Shown here: positions 48,902 to 57,947 of the stretch, one piece after another | Layout: every line of letters starts with the position of its first letter | Numbering within the stretch: position 1 is the first letter of the stretch | NCBI GenBank assembly: GCA_038133845.1 | Contig: JAYPUA010000010.1 | Location: 1-64,000, forward strand | Length of the DNA stretch: 64,000 bases | DNA from: JAYPUA01 sp038133845 | GTDB taxonomy: Bacteria > SAR324 > NAC60-12 | Reading direction: 5' to 3' | Notes under the pieces: generated by a model | What the model saw: only the letters and a program-made list of their open reading frames with translations | Databases searched by the model: none | Told to the model about the DNA's origin: nothing | Made by a program: the position numbers and the translations under genes

Positions 48902-51424
48902 TCATGGACGCACCTGGCGGAAGTCAAAGAATCCTGCGGCCTTCACCCCTCCCCAGCCGTAGCGGCGCACCTGCCGATCAAAGATCACGTAGTGCGGGGT
49001 TCCGGACCCGGAGTAGAGCGGCAGAAAGCTCAGGCTGAGCTTTTCCGCCTCCGGAGTGGATCCTGTGAAGAAAGCGGTCATGCGCTCCGGGAAGTCCGGG
49101 TGAGGATAAATCCACGAGGCAGCCAGCTCTCCGGAGAAGCGCTTGCCGTTCAGCTCCACGCCGTCCGGATGCAGCCGAACCGGGGTTTTGGGCAGGAGGC
49201 GTCGGACCAGCAGGTTGCTCTCCGGCGTCCCTAGCAGGATCAGGTTGAACTCAGCCTCCGTCGATGCGTCCACCTCCACATCGGGCAGCACCCGGACAAA
49301 GCCGTTTGCCACGCGCCAGAAGCGCAGCGCAATCTGGTTGGCCCGGTGGAGCAGCACCGCATCCTGAAACGCGTCGCCTTGGGTGCCATACACCACCACA
49401 AACGGCTGGAAGAAGACCGACTTGAAGGCCGGATGGCTTTGAGAGAGGCGAGTCCCGGCATCCGGAGCAGGTCCCAGACGAAGCGTGGGGGAAGCTGCGA
49501 CCGGAGTCCGCGTCCCGTTCCAGAGCACCTCCCGGAGGTTCGGACCCAGTCCGGAGAGGTCCAGCTCCAGAGCCTCCACGTTTTTGGTGACGAGCTGCAC
49601 CTGATCCCCGGCCACCTGCGCCTGGACGGTCGTCTCCTTCAGCGGTTCCTGCTGCGCGAGCACTTTGACCCAGTGGAAGGTGTGGCTGATCGAGAGGTCG
49701 AACAGCTTCGCCTGAAACGCCCGAGGCACACGGCGAACCTGTTGCCGAAGGAAACTCATCACCTCCTCGTTGTCCACCGCATCCGATCCTCCTCCGGCAG
49801 TGCGCGGCTCATCCCACCAGTGACCCTTGTCGGCCAGCTCTCGATAGGTCACCGGAGCGTTGCGCTCCCGCAGGAGCTTCTGGAAGAGTCGCGCATGATG
49901 CGGTGGGACAGTGGTGTCCTGGCGTCCCTGCGTGATCACGATGGGCAGGTGCTCAGCGTTCTCCAGAAAGTACGGGTTGTTGGAGTCCTGCATCACCCGA
50001 TCGCGCACCCCCAGAATCTCCGGAGCGGCAAACATCTGGCTCTTCTGCAGCGTGAACGGAGAGTAGTGCCGAAACCCACTCCACCCGGCCTGAGGCGCCA
50101 GCGCTGCGAAGCGTGAGGGGTCGTGCAGCCCAATGTGCCAGACGCCCTGTCCGCCCATCGAGCTGCCTGCGAGGTAGACCCGATCCGGATCCAGCGGCAG
50201 CCGGGCAAACACCTCCCGGTAGACCTCCAGAAAGTCCAGACGTCCCCAGTCCTGCCAGTCGAACCCGTATGGCCGACGATTTGTCGGGGTGATCACAAAC
50301 GCCCAGTCCTTCGCAGAGTACTGTCCAGCCAGTTGATGTGCCTCCACTCCGGCCCCGTGCAGGCCAAAGATCACCGGATAGCGTCGTCCCGGATCGTAAG
50401 GCTGCGGATAGCGTATTCCGTAATACTGCACCGAGTGGTCGATGGCCGAGCGGAAGGTTCGGCGCTGCGGCTCGTCCCACGACTTGCGGGTCAGCTCGAC
50501 ATCCATCCGATCCAGCTCCTGCTCGCCATGAAGCACCAGCTCCAGTGAGACTGCGGATCCGGAGCCTTCCGGAAGGTTCAGCTCCAGCGGGAGCTTGAGC
50601 ACACCCAACGGAGGAATCGGAGGAACCGGGAACTCTGCCGGACTGGATCGCTGCTCCTGCGAAAGCGAGGGCCTGGAGAGCCCGGCGTCGGAGTTGGATT
50701 CCCGCGTTCGCGGGAGTGACGCGGGGGAGGCTCCCGAGACCACCTGAAGCCGCAAGGTCCGGAGCCACTCGCGGCTGGTATTGAGGATCGGCACCCCCAG
50801 ATGAACGGACTGCGCCTCCGGAGTCGGAAGCAGGTCCGGGTGAGTCAGGTCCTTGAGCAGCATCGCGTCAGCTTTCACCGGCTCGAGCGCAAAGCGAAAG
50901 GAGCGGTTGACCTTGCCCGAGAACTTGACCAGGATGCGGTTCTTTCCGGCCTGCAGGGAAATTGCCGTCCGGTGGTAGCCCGCAAAGTAGGGCTCTCCCT
51001 GATAGGCACGTCCGTTGACGTAGAATCCGGGAACCCGCTGGGAGCGCACCAACACGACCTGGTCGGAGTCCGACTCGACCTCGGTGTAGGCATAGCCGAC
51101 ATTCAGCAGCCCCACGCCACCCAGCCTGCGGTAGGGTGAGTTCCAGTCGATCTTCTCGTACTTGACCTCCACCTGGTCCGATTCGACCTCCAGCGTTTCC
51201 CAGCGCAGAATGCCGTCGTCCGGGAACTCCGAGTAGAACACCTGCGACGCATCCGGCACAATCTGATCCTCACCACCGTATTCGAGCAGGTGGTCGGTCG
51301 CGCCATCGCGCGGGGCGGCCATGAACGGTCCGAGAATCTGCCACGAGGTGATCGGATCCGGAGGAGCGGCTCCGGCATTCAGAGTCCCGGAGAGGAAGAG
51401 CAGCAGCGAGAGGAGAGGGCGCAT
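48902..51424 (-). CDS. secreted alpha/beta serine hydrolase (prolyl-oligopeptidase-like)
   Basis: An 840-aa exported protein with signal peptide MRPLLSLLLFLSGTLNAGAA. An N-terminal beta region (to ~330) precedes an alpha/beta-hydrolase domain: oxyanion region FGLHGAGVEAH, nucleophile Ser422 in AGSSMGGQG, acid in TQGRQDTTVP, and histidine in DKGHWWDEP. A third C-terminal beta/alpha region (about 580-840) has no clear match. It likely hydrolyses esters or peptides in the periplasm or outside. Residues 231-250 are encoded across a REP-like palindrome and look inserted. Confidence 0.82.
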   Translation of the reverse strand: MRPLLSLLLFLSGTLNAGAAPPDPITSWQILGPFMAAPRDGATDHLLEYGGEDQIVPDASQVFYSEFPDDGILRWETLEVESDQVEVKYEKIDWNSPYRRLGGVGLLNVGYAYTEVESDSDQVVLVRSQRVPGFYVNGRAYQGEPYFAGYHRTAISLQAGKNRILVKFSGKVNRSFRFALEPVKADAMLLKDLTHPDLLPTPEAQSVHLGVPILNTSREWLRTLRLQVVSGASPASLPRTRESNSDAGLSRPSLSQEQRSSPAEFPVPPIPPLGVLKLPLELNLPEGSGSAVSLELVLHGEQELDRMDVELTRKSWDEPQRRTFRSAIDHSVQYYGIRYPQPYDPGRRYPVIFGLHGAGVEAHQLAGQYSAKDWAFVITPTNRRPYGFDWQDWGRLDFLEVYREVFARLPLDPDRVYLAGSSMGGQGVWHIGLHDPSRFAALAPQAGWSGFRHYSPFTLQKSQMFAAPEILGVRDRVMQDSNNPYFLENAEHLPIVITQGRQDTTVPPHHARLFQKLLRERNAPVTYRELADKGHWWDEPRTAGGGSDAVDNEEVMSFLRQQVRRVPRAFQAKLFDLSISHTFHWVKVLAQQEPLKETTVQAQVAGDQVQLVTKNVEALELDLSGLGPNLREVLWNGTRTPVAASPTLRLGPAPDAGTRLSQSHPAFKSVFFQPFVVVYGTQGDAFQDAVLLHRANQIALRFWRVANGFVRVLPDVEVDASTEAEFNLILLGTPESNLLVRRLLPKTPVRLHPDGVELNGKRFSGELAASWIYPHPDFPERMTAFFTGSTPEAEKLSLSFLPLYSGSGTPHYVIFDRQVRRYGWGGVKAAGFFDFRQVRP
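50700..50715. repeat. REP-like palindrome inside the hydrolase gene
   Basis: TCCCGCG-TT-CGCGGGA, preceded by GGAT and followed by GTGACG, looks like the dispersed 'GTCATTCCCGCG...GCGGGAATCC' palindromic elements of many bacteria. Read on minus in frame it gives SLPRTRESNSDAGL, a peptide typical of translated elements of this kind. I saw no second copy in the window. Confidence 0.6.
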
Positions 51425-51545
51425 GTGTGGGAGAGTTCAACAGCAGAGCGTCATCTTCAACAATGAGCGATCCCGTCCGAGGGAGCAAGCTTTTCTGCAG
51501 GCGAACAAGAGAGATACGGCGGGCTTTGGAGAACCCGACTCGACC

Positions 51546-54500
51546 TCAGGAGCTTGGGGAGTCGGCAGGGCCAGGCTCTGCCGGAGAGGCGCTCGCCTTG
51601 GGCAGCTCGATGCGGAAGGTTGCGCCCGGGGCTTCCAGACGGTTTTCACACCAGAGGCGCCCTTCGTGCTCCTGGATGAGGCGCTGGCACATCGAAAGCC
51701 CCAGCCCGGAGCCTCTCTGCTCGGTCTTGGTTGAGAAGAGCGGCTCAAAGATGCGTGGGAGCACCTCCTCGGGAATCCCGGTCCCCGGATCCGTTACGCT
51801 GAGCAAGAGCGTGGCAGATTCCTGGCCCCTCCAGGTTCCCCCCGGACGCCCCAAGCGCAGCTCAATGAAGACCTCCAGATCCTCAATGCGCAGCCCCTCC
51901 CGAAGCCTTCGCGCCTCAACCGCCTCCTTGGCATTGACCAGCAGGTTTTGCAGAATCAGGATCAGCTCTGTCTCCTGAGCGAGTACCCGGGGCTCCGTTT
52001 CCGGATCATCCTCCCACGAGTTGAGCACCCGGGGAATCAGCCTGTGGCGCCGGAAGGTGCTCTCCACCACCTTGAGCGCCTGAGCCACGATGTCGGAGAG
52101 CCGAACCATCGTGGGGCCTCCCGGAGGCCGAACCATGAGCAGGGATCGTTCAATGATGTTCTTCGCATGTTCCAAGGCGTCCAGCGCTGCTCTCACGTTC
52201 GCGAGTTCCTCCGGGAACGATTCGTGACCGAGTTGCCGGCTCAGCAGCTCCAGGCGGAGCTGCATCGTGCTCATCGGCTGTTGCAGGTCATGGGCAATCT
52301 CTGCCGCCAGTTGCCCAACCGCCGAGAGCCGCTCCGTCCGGCGCAGGACCGCCTGGCTCTGAACCGACTCCGTGACATCCTGGGCCACCCCGATCAACCT
52401 CTTTTCCTCTCTGAGCTGAACGGAGCCCACAATCCCCCGAATCCATCGTTCCGAACGATCCGGCAACTGGATCCGGTAAAGGTTCGTCAGCTCCTCTCCC
52501 TCTCGAGCCCGGTGATCCGCATCCAGCACGATGGGATCCTGAGCCTCCCGGGCCTCCGGATGGAGCCGGCCCCTGAAGGTCTCGAAAGATGTGGGTTCCC
52601 CCTCCTGCAGCTGCAGGAGCCGTTTGTACGAATCGCTCCACCAGTTTCCGGACTCGCTTGGGCTCTCTGCCCAGAACCCGAGCTGCGCGACTTCGGAGGC
52701 CGCGTTGATCAAGGCCAGCTTCTCCTCCAACTCCTCGCGCAGGGTGACCTCTTCGGTAATGTCCTGGCTTGTTCCAAGAATGATGGAGTCGCGCCCAAGC
52801 GTAACCAGCCGGGCGTGATCTCGAATGATGGACCTTCGGCCACTGGGCAGATTCAGTTCATACTCGAGCGTGTGGACGCGGTTGGTTGCTGCCAATCTCA
52901 TCTCACGACCCACTCGCTCTCGGTCTTTCGGATGAACCCGGTTCAAAAAAAGGGCGGGATGCACCCGGGTCTTGCGCGGGACCTCAAAGAGATCGTAGTG
53001 CAGGTCGTCCCACCACGCCTCATGGGTCACGGGATTCCAGAACCAGTGGCAGATCTTCACACCCTCGCTGGCCAGCTTGCGCAGTTCGATCTCGCGCCTC
53101 AGTTGCTCGCGCTCTTGCTCTCTTTCGGTCACATCCTGCACAATCCCCAGCAGCCGAAGCTCTCCATTGGCCTGATACGAACCCACATAGTCGCGAACCG
53201 TCCGCTCTGAACCATCCGGGAGTTGGAGCCTGTACAGTTCACTGCTGGTGGCTCCCTCTCTCGCCTTGCGATCAGCCTCCAGGATGCGGGTTCGCTGCTC
53301 TTCCGCGTGCTCCGGATGAAACCGCTGAATGAACCGTTCAAAGGCGGGCGCCTCCCCTTCCTGAAGTTGATAGAGTTCGCACAAGGCCGGATCCCACCAC
53401 TCCAGACCGTCTGGCATCTGCAGCCAGAACCCGACCTTCGCCATTTCGGAGGCCATCCGCATCAGCTCAAGCTTCTCCTGCTGGCTCTCACGGTGGAGGA
53501 CGTCCTGGGTCACGTCCTGGCTGGTCCCGATCACTATCGGCTTCCCTCCGATCTTCAGGTAGCGGGCAAAGTCGCGGACGTAGCGCCGGCGGCCGCTGGG
53601 AAGCTTCAGTTCATACTCCAGGGAGTGGACCCCTTTCGTGAGGATCTCCTCTTGCTCTTGCAGGACGCGCTCTCGATCCTTGGGGTGGACACGCTCCAGA
53701 TACGTCCCGTTGACAATCCGGGTTGTCCTGGAGATCTCAAAGAGGTCGAAGTGTGCCTCATCCCACCAGACCTCGTCGGTCTCCGGGTCCCAGGTCCAGG
53801 AGCCCAGCCCAATGTACTCGGACGCCAAGGCCCGGAGCTCTGCCTCCTGGGCAAGCGCCTCCTGGGTTTGGATGTCGTCGGTGATGTCCTGGCTGGTCCC
53901 AAGCATGACCCACTCCTTCTCAACCTGAAGGTAGCGGTAAAAGTCCCGAATGACTCTGCGCTTTCCGCTGGGGAGGTCCAACTCAAAATCCATGGAGAAC
54001 GTTTCTCCAGGAATGAGATGTTGTCGTTTTTCTTCAACCAACTCCCGGCACTCCTCCCGCACACGGCTCAAGAACAGTTCCGGGCTGACCGAAGCCCCAA
54101 CAGGGACTTCAAAGAGCTGATAATGGTAATCATCCCACCACAGAGCGTTGGTCTCCGGATTCCAGGACCAGGCGCTGAGCCTGGCGCCTTGATGTGCCAG
54201 CGAGAGCAGCTCGTTCTCCCGCTTGAGCTGACGCTGAGCCTCCTCCTCCAGCGTGACGTCACGGTAGGTGGCCACCAATGCGGGCTGTCCCTCAATCACT
54301 GCCGGGTTGACGTTGGTCCGCACCGCGAAGTTGCGTCCCTTGAGGCTGCGGACCTCAATGCGGTAGTTCTTCAGAAAGCCTTGCTCCTGAAGCATCTCGA
54401 GCATCGGAGCCCGGTCCTCCGGATTTTGATAAAGGTTGGGGGTATGCGAACCGATCAGGTTTTCCAGCTCGGTCTCTGCCAGCTCTGCCATGGCCGGGTT

Positions 54501-54659
54501 GGCATAGACAATCCGCCCGTCTTCAATGAGCGTGACCATCAGGGGCAGGATCGAGGCATCCAGGACCGTCCGCAGGGCCTCGGCACTGAGCAGGACAGGG
54601 GGCGCCTTTTCCGAATCGGAAGGCCAGGAGGAGTCCGGGGGAGGGGTGAAGAGCGGCAT
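51546..54659 (-). CDS. six-PAS cytoplasmic sensor histidine kinase
   Basis: A 1037-aa kinase with no signal peptide or membrane segment. An N-terminal PAS (about 25-145) is followed by five more PAS/PAC units to about 765. Three share W-x-WNP-x-T...WWD-(D/E)-x-H-(Y/F) and LFE(V/I) and alternate with two sharing GFW...WW...LQEGE. The phosphoacceptor is His790 (AEIAHDLQQP), and the ATPase domain has N909 (NLLVNAKEA), VTDPGTGIPEE and GSGLGLS. The HDLQQP box marks the NtrB/RstB-like soluble kinases. No response regulator gene is adjacent. The repeated PAS units suggest expansion by internal duplication. Probable input: redox, light or small ligands. Confidence 0.9.
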   Translation of the reverse strand: MPLFTPPPDSSWPSDSEKAPPVLLSAEALRTVLDASILPLMVTLIEDGRIVYANPAMAELAETELENLIGSHTPNLYQNPEDRAPMLEMLQEQGFLKNYRIEVRSLKGRNFAVRTNVNPAVIEGQPALVATYRDVTLEEEAQRQLKRENELLSLAHQGARLSAWSWNPETNALWWDDYHYQLFEVPVGASVSPELFLSRVREECRELVEEKRQHLIPGETFSMDFELDLPSGKRRVIRDFYRYLQVEKEWVMLGTSQDITDDIQTQEALAQEAELRALASEYIGLGSWTWDPETDEVWWDEAHFDLFEISRTTRIVNGTYLERVHPKDRERVLQEQEEILTKGVHSLEYELKLPSGRRRYVRDFARYLKIGGKPIVIGTSQDVTQDVLHRESQQEKLELMRMASEMAKVGFWLQMPDGLEWWDPALCELYQLQEGEAPAFERFIQRFHPEHAEEQRTRILEADRKAREGATSSELYRLQLPDGSERTVRDYVGSYQANGELRLLGIVQDVTEREQEREQLRREIELRKLASEGVKICHWFWNPVTHEAWWDDLHYDLFEVPRKTRVHPALFLNRVHPKDRERVGREMRLAATNRVHTLEYELNLPSGRRSIIRDHARLVTLGRDSIILGTSQDITEEVTLREELEEKLALINAASEVAQLGFWAESPSESGNWWSDSYKRLLQLQEGEPTSFETFRGRLHPEAREAQDPIVLDADHRAREGEELTNLYRIQLPDRSERWIRGIVGSVQLREEKRLIGVAQDVTESVQSQAVLRRTERLSAVGQLAAEIAHDLQQPMSTMQLRLELLSRQLGHESFPEELANVRAALDALEHAKNIIERSLLMVRPPGGPTMVRLSDIVAQALKVVESTFRRHRLIPRVLNSWEDDPETEPRVLAQETELILILQNLLVNAKEAVEARRLREGLRIEDLEVFIELRLGRPGGTWRGQESATLLLSVTDPGTGIPEEVLPRIFEPLFSTKTEQRGSGLGLSMCQRLIQEHEGRLWCENRLEAPGATFRIELPKASASPAEPGPADSPSS

Positions 54660-54755
54660 CAGCGTCGAGGGGGAGGCCTGAATCGCGTTGAGGTTCCGGA
54701 CCGGGAGCTTTCACGCAGGCTCCCGGAGGGGGCGATCTTCATTGATTTGTCAGAT

Positions 54756-54778
54756 AAAGTCAAATTAAAGGTGACTTT
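54756..54778. terminator. weak AT-rich hairpin between dsbD and the kinase gene
   Basis: AAAGTCA (54756-54762) and TGACTTT (54772-54778) form a perfect 7-bp stem with a 9-nt loop, downstream of dsbD and upstream of the kinase gene on minus. It may terminate dsbD transcription or be an operator for the kinase gene; no U-run clinches it. Confidence 0.4.
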
Positions 54779-54783
54779 TCTCC

Positions 54784-56736
54784 TCACGATGAGCCGCCCA
54801 GAAACTTCAGAAAAGCGGCGGCGGGTTTGAGGATTCCAGCGTGGCGGGCGAGGACCTGGTCCTGCTCGTCCAGCACCACGTAAAGCGGCAGGGCCACCGT
54901 GTTGAAGCGCTCAATCTGCAGCTGTTGGTTGGCCTCGGCGTCCGGACCGCCGTCCGTATACAGCTGCACCAGAATGAACTCCTTGCGGAAGCGCTCCAGG
55001 ACCTCCGGCTGCGCGAAGACGTTCTTCTCCATCCAGCGGCAGTTGACGCAGGTGTATCCGGTGAAGTCCACAAAGACGCGCTTGCCTTCCGTGCGAGCCT
55101 GGCTCAAGGCCGCCTGCAGATCCGTTTGCCATGGAAGCGCCTCGACGGAGGCGACATCCAGGGTCGCCGAGGCTCCGGAGGCCTGCGAGACCGCGCTGGG
55201 CATCGAGGCTCCGGAAGAAAGCTCCGGTGGGAGATAGGTATCTACCCACGGATTCAACGGCACGCCTCCCAGTCCCCGGAGCAGATACACGCCGAGCATC
55301 AGGAAGGCGAAGGCCCCCACAAAGCCCATCAGGCTGTTCTGCTGCACCCGGACGTGATGTACCGCCACCGCTCCCAACAGAAACAGCGCCCCGAGCCCCG
55401 CAAGCACCACCCAGGCGGTGATCACGAAGTCTCGGTTGATCACCCCCCACTGCCAGACCAGGTCCGTGTTGCTGAAGAACTTGAACGCTGCAGCCAGCTC
55501 CAGCAGGCCGAGCACCACCTTGAGGTGCTCCATCCAGTCTCCGGACTTGCCCCGGAGCGTCTGGATCAGGCGTGGAAACAGCCCGAGCAGGAAGAAGGGG
55601 AAGGCAAACACGGTGGCAAAGACCACCATCCCGATCAGCGGCCAGAGCCAGTGCCCCTGAGAGGCAGCAATCAGCATGGTCCCCACAAACTGCACCGTAC
55701 AGGTGAAGGACGTGAGCGTGAAGACGAAGCCCATCAGCAGCACGCCGACCACTCCGCCGTATTGCCGGGACCACTGATCTGCCTGCCCACTGAGCCCGGC
55801 AGGCAGCGCGAGGTTGAGGAAGCCCATCAGGCTCAGGGCAAACACGGTGAACATCGCGCCGATCACCAGGTTCACCCAGCCGTTGGTCGCCAACTGGACC
55901 GCTCCAGACGCCCCCAATGCGGCAGAGAGCCCCATACCGGTCACCGTGTAGGTTCCCACAATCCCGGCTCCAAACAGCAGCGCCAGCCGCAGGGTGCTCG
56001 TCCCCTCCTTCTCCCCCTGCTTGGTGAAGAAGGCCACCGTGATCGGGATCATCGGAAACACACAGGGCGTCAGCAGCGCCAGCAGCCCGGCAACCACCGC
56101 GAGCCCCAAGAAGCTCCACAGCCCCCCGGACAGCGCCTCCTGCAGCTCGTCGCCCGCCGGCAAGGTCGCTGCGGTCGGGACCTCGTCCACCGCGTAGTTC
56201 GGGACGGAAAAGGCTTCGCGCACGGCCCCGGAGGTCAGCGTTGCCGAGAGCGCAAAGGGGAGACTCTCCGGAGGCAGGCACACCTGATCGCTGCAGGCCT
56301 GAAAGCGCAATGTCCCGGAGACCTCCACCGATTGAGGCGTCGCCTCCTGCGGAGCCTGTGCGTTCTGGAAGATCCGGGCGTGCTCCTCGTGCCAGGCCAG
56401 CTCCATCTCCAGCACCGGGTCCTGTCCGAGAATCGGGTTCGACTCGTAAACCGGACCGCGGACCTCCAACGGCCCCGCCTGCACTTTCATCGCGGTGGCG
56501 ATCGGGGCAAAGTCGCCCTCTGCCGGAATGACCGAGTAGACGTGCCATCCGGGGTGGATTTCCAGCTCTGCCACCACGCGGACATGCTCTCCCGGGCGGG
56601 GATCCGCAGGCTCCAGGTGTGTCTCCAGCTTGACCACCTGCTCCGGGATCTCCGGATCGTTGAACTGGGCAAACACCTCGGAGGTCGCTCCAAACCAGAG
56701 GCTGACGCACAGCAGGCTCCAAAGCAGTCGGCTCAT
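54784..56736 (-). CDS. dsbD: thiol:disulfide interchange protein DsbD
   Basis: A 650-aa inner-membrane electron conduit carrying thiol reductant from cytoplasmic thioredoxin to periplasmic partners. Signal peptide MSRLLWSLLCVSLWFGA..; the N-terminal DsbD-alpha domain has the pair in FQACSDQVCLPP. Eight-helix core contains TPCVFPM and SFTCTVQFVG, with one membrane Cys each. The C-terminal thioredoxin domain has CVNC (Cys563, Cys566). A GGGAGAT site precedes ATG 56736. A small lipoprotein gene lies 10 nt upstream. Confidence 0.93.
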   Translation of the reverse strand: MSRLLWSLLCVSLWFGATSEVFAQFNDPEIPEQVVKLETHLEPADPRPGEHVRVVAELEIHPGWHVYSVIPAEGDFAPIATAMKVQAGPLEVRGPVYESNPILGQDPVLEMELAWHEEHARIFQNAQAPQEATPQSVEVSGTLRFQACSDQVCLPPESLPFALSATLTSGAVREAFSVPNYAVDEVPTAATLPAGDELQEALSGGLWSFLGLAVVAGLLALLTPCVFPMIPITVAFFTKQGEKEGTSTLRLALLFGAGIVGTYTVTGMGLSAALGASGAVQLATNGWVNLVIGAMFTVFALSLMGFLNLALPAGLSGQADQWSRQYGGVVGVLLMGFVFTLTSFTCTVQFVGTMLIAASQGHWLWPLIGMVVFATVFAFPFFLLGLFPRLIQTLRGKSGDWMEHLKVVLGLLELAAAFKFFSNTDLVWQWGVINRDFVITAWVVLAGLGALFLLGAVAVHHVRVQQNSLMGFVGAFAFLMLGVYLLRGLGGVPLNPWVDTYLPPELSSGASMPSAVSQASGASATLDVASVEALPWQTDLQAALSQARTEGKRVFVDFTGYTCVNCRWMEKNVFAQPEVLERFRKEFILVQLYTDGGPDAEANQQLQIERFNTVALPLYVVLDEQDQVLARHAGILKPAAAFLKFLGGSS

Positions 56737-56746
56737 TCGATCTCCC

Positions 56747-56914
56747 TCATTGAATCGGGCTGTTTCGCGAAGGCCGAGCCCTCTCGCACTGCGGATGTTT
56801 CTGCGCTTTTCCCGTCAAGGAGTCCACCCAGTGAATGCACTCGATGTCCAGCGTGGGAGAACATCCGGAGAACCCCAGCAACAGGCACCCCAAGGCGGCC
56901 CAACATAATTTCAT
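56747..56914 (-). CDS. small lipoprotein upstream of dsbD
   Basis: A 55-aa protein starting ATG 56914 (the frame is open 17 codons further). MKLCWAALGCLLLGFSGC is a lipoprotein signal with lipobox FSGC, and the short mature part has three more cysteines. It is tightly linked to dsbD (10 nt), and its cysteines could make it a DsbD partner. No family is recognised. Confidence 0.6.
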   Translation of the reverse strand: MKLCWAALGCLLLGFSGCSPTLDIECIHWVDSLTGKAQKHPQCERARPSRNSPIQ

Positions 56915-57050
56915 CTGTTTTCCCTGCAAGTCAGTGAAGGCAGCGTCCCCAGGCCCCGGAGACACGGCCTCCGGAGAGCGCCCGCAGTCCCCCGACGGGG
57001 AGACACCCTGACACGTTTTGTGATTTTGGCCAATAAGGACATTTTCGGAC

Positions 57051-57947
57051 TCAGTTCGCCTCCATCGTCAGCCGGCGGCGGAAGTGCTGGTAGATCGCCA
57101 GCACCAGCAGCCCAAAGACAATCGCCACCAAGGCAAAGAGCAGGTCCAGCGGCTTGTCGGCCACAAAGGAGAAGCGGATCAGCACGGTCGAGGTGACAAA
57201 TCCGGCATTGCGGAAGATCAGCTCGTAATTGTCAGAGTACAGGAACGACACCACCAGCAAGAAGATGTCGGCAAACACCATCGCGGTGAAAAAGTGCTCG
57301 TAGAAGTTGGTCTTGGGAAAGTGTCCGGCCTGAATCTGAGCCACCGGGAGCAGCATCTGCTGGCTCCAGGCGTTCCACAGGTTGGTAGTCGCCAAAACGA
57401 CCAGCGTGGCAAACAGGAGCAGTGAGAGCGTCTTCTTCAGCGCGATGAAACGCTGCAGCGAGGGGTAGATCGTCTCCGGCTGGTTCCGTGCCCCGCTCAG
57501 GCGATAGTACAGGGCCACCAGCACAAACATCAGCAACCCTCCGGACATGTCGTAGAAGATCGGGATCAGCACCTCCATGTCGTCCCAGCCAAGGTGCGTG
57601 TTTTCGATCATGCTGATGTCCTTGAAGACACCACGGATGTAGATCAGGGACAGGATCTCGTACTGCTTGCCCATGGAGAGGGTCAGCGAGCGGGGGACCA
57701 TCATCACCAGCAGGATCACCTCATAGAAGAGGATGAAGCCAAACGGGGTGTGGATGGCGGCGAAGAAGTTTGTGCCGACAATCCGGGGCAGGATCGGCAG
57801 CTCCGGGAAAACCCGGTGCACGGCGATCGCTCCCAGATGGAGCATGAAGGCGATCAGGGCCAGCCGGACAGTCCAGCGTTCCAAAAGCTCCAGATGCTCA
57901 TGGCGTGCTACACGATCGTAGCAGCGCGAGCAGGCTCCCAGCATCAT
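57051..57947 (-). CDS. multi-pass membrane protein, unknown
   Basis: A 298-aa integral-membrane protein with about six to seven hydrophobic segments (LALIAFMLHLGAIAV, FGFILFYEVILLVMMV, LLMFVLVALYY, LLLFATLVVLATT, FADIFLLVVSFLY, LLFALVAIVFGLLVLAI). A CSRCY motif is near the start. I do not recognise the family. ATG 57947 overlaps the dus stop (ATGA); a longer frame to 58226 is inside dus and is a shadow. No transport or enzyme motif was found. Confidence 0.66.
   Translation of the reverse strand: MMLGACSRCYDRVARHEHLELLERWTVRLALIAFMLHLGAIAVHRVFPELPILPRIVGTNFFAAIHTPFGFILFYEVILLVMMVPRSLTLSMGKQYEILSLIYIRGVFKDISMIENTHLGWDDMEVLIPIFYDMSGGLLMFVLVALYYRLSGARNQPETIYPSLQRFIALKKTLSLLLFATLVVLATTNLWNAWSQQMLLPVAQIQAGHFPKTNFYEHFFTAMVFADIFLLVVSFLYSDNYELIFRNAGFVTSTVLIRFSFVADKPLDLLFALVAIVFGLLVLAIYQHFRRRLTMEAN

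Noticed and set aside
54841..56937. 698-codon open frame on plus opposite dsbD
   Set aside because: It is a Gln/His/Arg-rich shadow of dsbD, which has all family motifs.
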